Assembly (NCBI GenBank): GCA_964400405.1
Contig: CAYNUO010000004.1
Location: 12,872 to 76,871, forward strand
DNA length: 64,000 nucleotides
Origin: CANKJK01 sp964400405
Lineage (GTDB): Bacteria > Acidobacteriota > Vicinamibacteria > Vicinamibacterales > UBA2999
Direction: 5' to 3'
Of this stretch, positions 60,388-64,000 are shown piece after piece (positions within the stretch are counted from its first letter, which is position 1; the number at the start of each line of letters is the position of its first letter). The notes beneath the pieces were generated by a model. That model made no database searches. It had not been told where the DNA came from and saw only the letters and a list, made by a program, of their open reading frames with translations. The translations under genes and the position numbers were made by a program.

Positions 60388-61335
60388 TCAGCGGGCCTTC
60401 TTGATGGCTTCGATCATTGCCGCTGGACCGGCCGCGACGCCGCCGATACGGCCAACCTCGAGGTAGCGCCACCCTTCCCTGACCCGCCGTGTCGCGTCGG
60501 CGGCGTCAGTCGGATTAATGCCACACACGACCTTGTGCGCGATGCAGGCCTTCAGCAGCTTCTGGCGCGCATCCTCAATCTCGGGAGCGCTGACCGGCAC
60601 TCCGTACGACGCAGCCAGGTCCTGCGCTGCCGCCACCCAGATCACGCTGACCCCAGGCGTCCCGGCAATCGCGTCGATGTTGTTCACGCCTTCGACAGAC
60701 TCGATCATCATGATGGACAGAAGATCCCCTTCGGGATTCAACGGCCACAGGTCAGCGTGGCTGCGGTAGTCGTCGACGCCCCAGAGCCACGACGCCCATA
60801 CGGGTCCGACGCCCCTGATCCCGGCCGGCCCCTTGACCTTGTCGGTGCGCAGCGGTGGGTAGCGCATGCTCTGTACGGCCGTGAGCGCCTGCTGGGCGTT
60901 GTCGATGGTATTGAACGCAATCCCCATCAGTCCAAGGTCGAGCGCCTGCTTCGACACCCACTGGACCTGGTCACGGCCGTATGGTGGAAATCGCGCGACG
61001 GCCGCGACGTTGGGCTGCGTATTCCCCTTCCTCGCCGCCGTGCGCTTGTCGGTCATCCCGATCAGGAAGTCGCGAAGCGCCGTGAAGTCCATCGGCATGT
61101 GCTCCATGTCGATGCGGACGAAGTCCGTGTCTGCCTGGGCGACCATCATGGCGTTGTCCATGGAGAGGTCACCGGTACTGAGGCCTGTCACGGTACCACC
61201 CGCCGCCAGTTTGGCGACGACCGGATTCACATGAATCCGCGGCTGCTGCGCCGACAGCGTTGAGAGTCCAGTTGCCGCAAGGGAGACAAGGGCTCCCACT
61301 GCAACAATTCGCAGTGTCTTGGTCCAGGGTGTCAT
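60388..61335 (-). CDS. Exported HpcH/HpaI-type aldolase
   Basis: A 315-residue protein from ATG 61335 (GGAG upstream) with a clear signal peptide ('RIVAVGALVSLAATGLSTLS', cleavage near 'SAQQ'), unusual for this normally cytoplasmic family. The barrel shows 'DFVRIDMEHMPMDFTALRDF' (catalytic His region), 'AAVARFPPYGRDQVQ' (substrate Arg region), 'GLMGIAFNTIDNAQQALTAV' and 'IMMIESVEGVNNIDAIAG' (metal Glu). The usual second metal ligand ('GVDGVF.GP.DL') reads 'GVSVIWVAAAQDL', so the Asp appears replaced. The family cleaves 2-keto-3-hydroxy acids. The missing Asp makes activity uncertain. Confidence 0.87.
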   Translation of the reverse strand: MTPWTKTLRIVAVGALVSLAATGLSTLSAQQPRIHVNPVVAKLAAGGTVTGLSTGDLSMDNAMMVAQADTDFVRIDMEHMPMDFTALRDFLIGMTDKRTAARKGNTQPNVAAVARFPPYGRDQVQWVSKQALDLGLMGIAFNTIDNAQQALTAVQSMRYPPLRTDKVKGPAGIRGVGPVWASWLWGVDDYRSHADLWPLNPEGDLLSIMMIESVEGVNNIDAIAGTPGVSVIWVAAAQDLAASYGVPVSAPEIEDARQKLLKACIAHKVVCGINPTDAADATRRVREGWRYLEVGRIGGVAAGPAAMIEAIKKAR

Positions 61336-61442
61336 GGCAGGACTACTCCTTCGGGTTGAGCTCCGCCACACACAGGTGGCGGAGCTCCTCGGAACGGGCA
61401 TCACAGATCTGGCACGGCATGCCATCAGGAATGGCACCACAG

Positions 61443-62126
61443 TCAGAAGGTGTACAAGTCCGCATACAGATCGTCTGGCTCCTCTGACGGCAACGCCACC
61501 GCCTCGAGAGTGATCGTCACGTCCTGCGTCACGTCCACTCTTCGTTCAGCTATCTGGTAGCCGACTTTCCAGACGACGAGGTCGTAGCTGCCCTTGCGCA
61601 CCGCCAATCTGACGACACCCGCGTCGTCGGTCGTCCCGCGATGGCGGCCCAGAGCGACTTCTGCGTCCGGAACCGCAGACTCCGAATCCTGGACCACGGC
61701 GACGATCTCGACAAGGCACTCTGGCGGAAGGGACGTCGAGAAACTGAACCTGCCAGATACATCGTCGAGAGCCGGGTCATCGGCCACGCACTTCACCGAC
61801 CACGAGCACCCTCGCTCCTCGGCCGGTGCCACGAGTGTCACTTCGGTCCACACGAGCGCGCTCGTACCGGGCCACGGCTCATTGCCCAGCGTCCCGCTGC
61901 CGATCACGACCCCTGTCTCGTCGGCCACTTCGATACGCGCGCCCGCCAGAGAACACTCGGCCGAACTCTTGGCTCCAACTTTGACAGTGAAGCAGCCTCC
62001 CACTACCACCGGTGATGGGATGTCCCACACAGCAACGCTCGCAGACCGTGACCCGGCCTTGCAGGCCACCAGTCCGGCGCTCTGTTGGTCGACGGTCGCG
62101 TCACACTCCTGCGGAGGACACATCAC
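61443..62126 (-). CDS. Small Cys-rich protein with Cna/CarboxypepD-like domain
   Basis: A 227-residue protein. GTG 62126 overlaps the TGA of the FAD dehydrogenase gene; ATG 62123 is the alternative start. There is no signal peptide. It has eight cysteines ('CPPQEC', 'ACKAG', 'GGCF', 'AECS', 'GCSWSVKC', 'PPEC'). The first ~130 residues look like a beta-sandwich. The last ~95 form a carboxypeptidase-regulatory/Cna-B-like module ('VPDAEVALGRHRGTTDDAGV', 'VWKVGYQIAERRVDV'). Close coupling to the FAD enzyme suggests a partner. If it is secreted, it must travel with that Tat-exported enzyme (inference). Confidence 0.72.
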   Translation of the reverse strand: MMCPPQECDATVDQQSAGLVACKAGSRSASVAVWDIPSPVVVGGCFTVKVGAKSSAECSLAGARIEVADETGVVIGSGTLGNEPWPGTSALVWTEVTLVAPAEERGCSWSVKCVADDPALDDVSGRFSFSTSLPPECLVEIVAVVQDSESAVPDAEVALGRHRGTTDDAGVVRLAVRKGSYDLVVWKVGYQIAERRVDVTQDVTITLEAVALPSEEPDDLYADLYTF

Positions 62127-63832
62127 TTCTGCGTGACAGCATGAATACCGGCAAACCGCCCGAAGGTCGCTGCCCGAGTGATTCCGTGTATACCGAACCC
62201 GCCGGCCGAGTCACCGCACGCATAGAGCCTGGGGATCACCGCGCCCCGCAAGTCAATGACCTGTGCGTCCTTGTTGATCCGGATACCGGTGAAGGTATCG
62301 TGGATAACCGGCGTTGCCCAGGCGGCGTAGTACGGTGGCGTAGCGATCTTGTGCATGGGCCGCGGCTTCCTGAAATCCGCGTCGTTGCCGGATTCAACGA
62401 ATGAGTTGTATCGCTCAACGGTCTTGACCAGGGCATCGCCTGGCATGGGACGCCACTGGTATTCGTTGGTCGTGAGTTTGCCGGCCAACTCCGCAAGCGT
62501 GTCGCCCTGAAAGAAGTACTTCGGATCGACGAACGGCGGCGCCACCGTCCAACGCTCGCGGGCGACCGCAGCGGAATCGAAAATCGCCCAGATCGGGCCA
62601 CCACCGTTCATCTTCCTGGGATCACCGGTCCAGTCAAGAGCCGCCGCGAAGTACGCGTAGTCCTGCGCCACTGGAGGGTGGCGCGGAACAGCCGTCTCGT
62701 CGTAGAAACGCAACCCATGCTCTTTGACAAGAATGACGTCCTGCCAGTCCCTCACTTCGAGACCGAGGGCGCCGGCCCGGAAGAAGTGCGGGCTTGTCTC
62801 GAATAAAGCGGTGTAGCTGCCGTTGTTCTTCTTGCCGAGACGTCCGCCCTTACCGAGGAGGTGATCGTCCTCGGTCGTCTGGTTGGCCGTAGCGCCCAGC
62901 GCAGCACCGATCGCCATGGCGGCGATCTCGCCGTCGGCATTCCGTGGGGTCCATTCCCCGTTTTCGGCCTGGTACTCGGCTGTCAGCCTCGGGTCGAACA
63001 TCGTGCGGAACGCGACATTGCTGGCGCAGCCACCAGTGGCCACGACGACACCTTTGCGCGCGCGCACCTTCACCTGCTGAGTCTTCGGCTGGAAGTAGTT
63101 GTCTACCTCGACGGCGGTGACGCCGAGCACCGGTCCTGCGAACGGTTTCTCCCGATGGATCTCCGTCATCCGGTGCTGCATCAGGAACTGCACCCCTAGA
63201 CGCCGGCAAGTCGCCTCCAGGGGACGCACAATGCCCGACCCACCGGCGTTGGTGACCTTCTCGCCCGGCCATGGCTGCGCAGCCAGTCGTGTGCGGCCCT
63301 CGCGATACAGTCGATCTGGGACCGTGCCCGGAGCGGGATACGCACCAAACTTGACGCCGCATTCCTCAAAGAAATTGAAGAGATCAAGGCTCGCATTCGC
63401 CCAGGCCCTTGCGAGTTCGCGGTCGGCGAACCGACCCAATGGCTTGTCGACGCGCGTCCAGTCACCGAACAGCGCATCGGGAGACCAGTTTCTTTTTCCA
63501 TCTTCGAGCCGGTTGCCGCCGCCGATATAGAGGTTGCCTCCGCTCATCATGGCGCGACCGCCGATATCGAAATTCTGCTCGATGATCAGTACGGACGCGC
63601 CGCGTTTGCGGACCTCAATCGCCGCAGCCATTCCACCGGGACCGGCACCGATGACCACGACGTCGACTTCTCGGGTCCACCGGATCGCCTGAGCTTCGGC
63701 CCGCGAGGGTAACGCGATGGTCGCGGCTGCGCCACCGATACCAGCGACCACGCCACCCTTGAGAAAGCCCCGCCTGTCGACCGATCGCTTCTGTCCGGTG
63801 GTCCGCTGAACGCGCTTCTTGTGCACTGCCAT
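62123..63832 (-). CDS. Tat-exported FAD-dependent dehydrogenase (fumarate reductase/ketosteroid dehydrogenase-like)
   Basis: A 569-residue flavoprotein with a Tat leader ('SVDRRGFLKGGVVAGIGGAA'). FAD-binding motif 'VDVVVIGAGPGGMAAAIEVRKRG' (residues about 57-80), 'NFDIGGRAMMSGGNLYIGGG', 'KGVVVATGGCASN', and the C-terminal 'RLYACGDSAGGFGIHGITRA' of the FAD_binding_2 family. This family includes fumarate reductases, 3-ketosteroid dehydrogenases and tricarballylate dehydrogenases; the substrate cannot be told. It folds with cofactor before export, consistent with Tat. It is followed by the overlapping small Cys-rich gene. Confidence 0.9.
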   Translation of the reverse strand: MAVHKKRVQRTTGQKRSVDRRGFLKGGVVAGIGGAAATIALPSRAEAQAIRWTREVDVVVIGAGPGGMAAAIEVRKRGASVLIIEQNFDIGGRAMMSGGNLYIGGGNRLEDGKRNWSPDALFGDWTRVDKPLGRFADRELARAWANASLDLFNFFEECGVKFGAYPAPGTVPDRLYREGRTRLAAQPWPGEKVTNAGGSGIVRPLEATCRRLGVQFLMQHRMTEIHREKPFAGPVLGVTAVEVDNYFQPKTQQVKVRARKGVVVATGGCASNVAFRTMFDPRLTAEYQAENGEWTPRNADGEIAAMAIGAALGATANQTTEDDHLLGKGGRLGKKNNGSYTALFETSPHFFRAGALGLEVRDWQDVILVKEHGLRFYDETAVPRHPPVAQDYAYFAAALDWTGDPRKMNGGGPIWAIFDSAAVARERWTVAPPFVDPKYFFQGDTLAELAGKLTTNEYQWRPMPGDALVKTVERYNSFVESGNDADFRKPRPMHKIATPPYYAAWATPVIHDTFTGIRINKDAQVIDLRGAVIPRLYACGDSAGGFGIHGITRAATFGRFAGIHAVTQK

Positions 63833-63840
63833 GACGAATG

Positions 63841-63854
63841 CCTCACTCGTGAGG
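63841..63854. repeat. Perfect 14-base palindrome upstream of the FAD dehydrogenase
   Basis: CCTCAC-TC-GTGAGG, 8 bases upstream of ATG 63832 and 17 bases past the stop of the truncated receptor. It could act as an operator or small hairpin; the role is unknown. Confidence 0.4.
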
Positions 63855-63871
63855 AAATGAAGGGGAAGCAG

Positions 63872-64000
63872 TTACCAGTCGAGCTGAGCGCCGAACTTGA
63901 ACAGCCGTGCACCCAGGATCTGCGTGGGCCTTCTCCAGTTCACACCGTAGACGGTATTCACGACCAGGATGGGACTGGCATTGAGGATGTTGTAGACATC
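63872..64000 (-). CDS. C-terminal end of another TonB-dependent receptor (cut by window edge)
   Basis: The minus strand encodes 42 residues plus stop, ending 'ILGARLFKFGAQLDW'. It matches the C-termini of the three full receptors, and the preceding 'DVYNILNASPIL' matches 'DIYNILNANNI' and similar. The terminal Trp fits the aromatic end of a barrel. The gene continues beyond the right edge. The FAD dehydrogenase start lies 39 bases downstream, so the two could be co-transcribed. Confidence 0.85.
   Translation of the reverse strand, partial: DVYNILNASPILVVNTVYGVNWRRPTQILGARLFKFGAQLDW

Noticed and set aside
60221..60472. A short minus-strand frame upstream of the TonB receptor
   Set aside because: It overlaps the end of the aldolase gene, has no ribosome binding site or family match, and lies in a region better read as a receptor promoter.
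1..64000. tRNA, rRNA, CRISPR, insertion sequence or integrase signals
   Set aside because: I looked for tRNA-like ends, repeat-spacer periodicity, transposase motifs and terminal inverted repeats and found nothing supportable by eye.

Overview
The window is GC-rich bacterial DNA whose gene families point to an acidobacterium, most likely of the Vicinamibacteria type (subdivision 6). Those families are Oar-like TonB-dependent receptors with an N-terminal carboxypeptidase-regulatory domain, paired DUF1592/DUF1552 proteins, secreted ankyrin proteins, NHL propellers, cytochrome c-DUF1080 fusions, DUF6152 and PQQ-type dehydrogenases. The taxon is inferred from gene content only. Two runs of exactly 100 N (26505-26604 and 44650-44749) show that this is a scaffolded draft, probably a metagenome assembly. 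I see no rRNA, tRNA, CRISPR array, insertion sequence or phage gene.

Layout. 1-2.9 kb: the 3' part of a secreted ankyrin gene, a periplasmic cupin and a 5'-truncated two-domain VOC gene. 2.9-6.3 kb: a compact sensory operon of TAXI-type binding lipoprotein, histidine kinase and OmpR-type regulator. 6.3-10.1 kb: a remnant of a second cupin gene, an NHL propeller, and divergently an octaheme-type cytochrome overlapping a small membrane protein. 10.1-13.2 kb: the first TonB-dependent receptor. 13.4-25.8 kb: a long minus-strand block holding two tandem copies of ankyrin-DUF1592-DUF1552, followed past a terminator by a PQQ-type dehydrogenase. 25.9-28.6 kb: VOC, dihaem cytochrome-DUF1080 fusion and a paralogue-defined secreted protein, interrupted by gap 1. 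28.7-33.2 kb (plus): PQQ dehydrogenase, cytochrome c'-like protein, NHL propeller, DUF6152 and a terminator. 33.2-38.3 kb: reaction-centre-type cytochrome, haem lipoprotein and small secreted proteins. 38.3-45.6 kb: carboxylesterase, two secreted VOC proteins, CMD-like protein, bicupin, MFS transporter (interrupted by gap 2) and NIPSNAP. 45.6-52.8 kb: a five-gene minus-strand operon of amidohydrolase, haem/propeller protein, NHL propeller, cytochrome-DUF1080 and a secreted protein. 52.9-64 kb: three more TonB-dependent receptors (the last cut by the window edge), an AraC regulator, an exported HpcH/HpaI-type aldolase, a small Cys-rich Cna/CarboxypepD-like protein and a Tat-exported FAD dehydrogenase.

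How it fits together. About three quarters of the genes carry signal peptides, lipoboxes or Tat leaders. Many encode haem-, quinone- or flavin-binding proteins, so the region reads as an extracytoplasmic oxidation and scavenging repertoire. Outer-membrane receptors bring in substrate; periplasmic dehydrogenases, dioxygenase-like VOC and cupin proteins, an esterase, an amidohydrolase and an aldolase would modify it; c-type cytochromes would take electrons. The substrate is not evident from sequence.

The most interesting structures are the duplicated ankyrin-DUF1592-DUF1552 cassette, the TAXI-kinase-regulator operon without any TRAP permease, the paired cytochrome-DUF1080 loci, and several starts that look leaderless (a TANNNT box 8-9 nt before ATG without a ribosome binding site).
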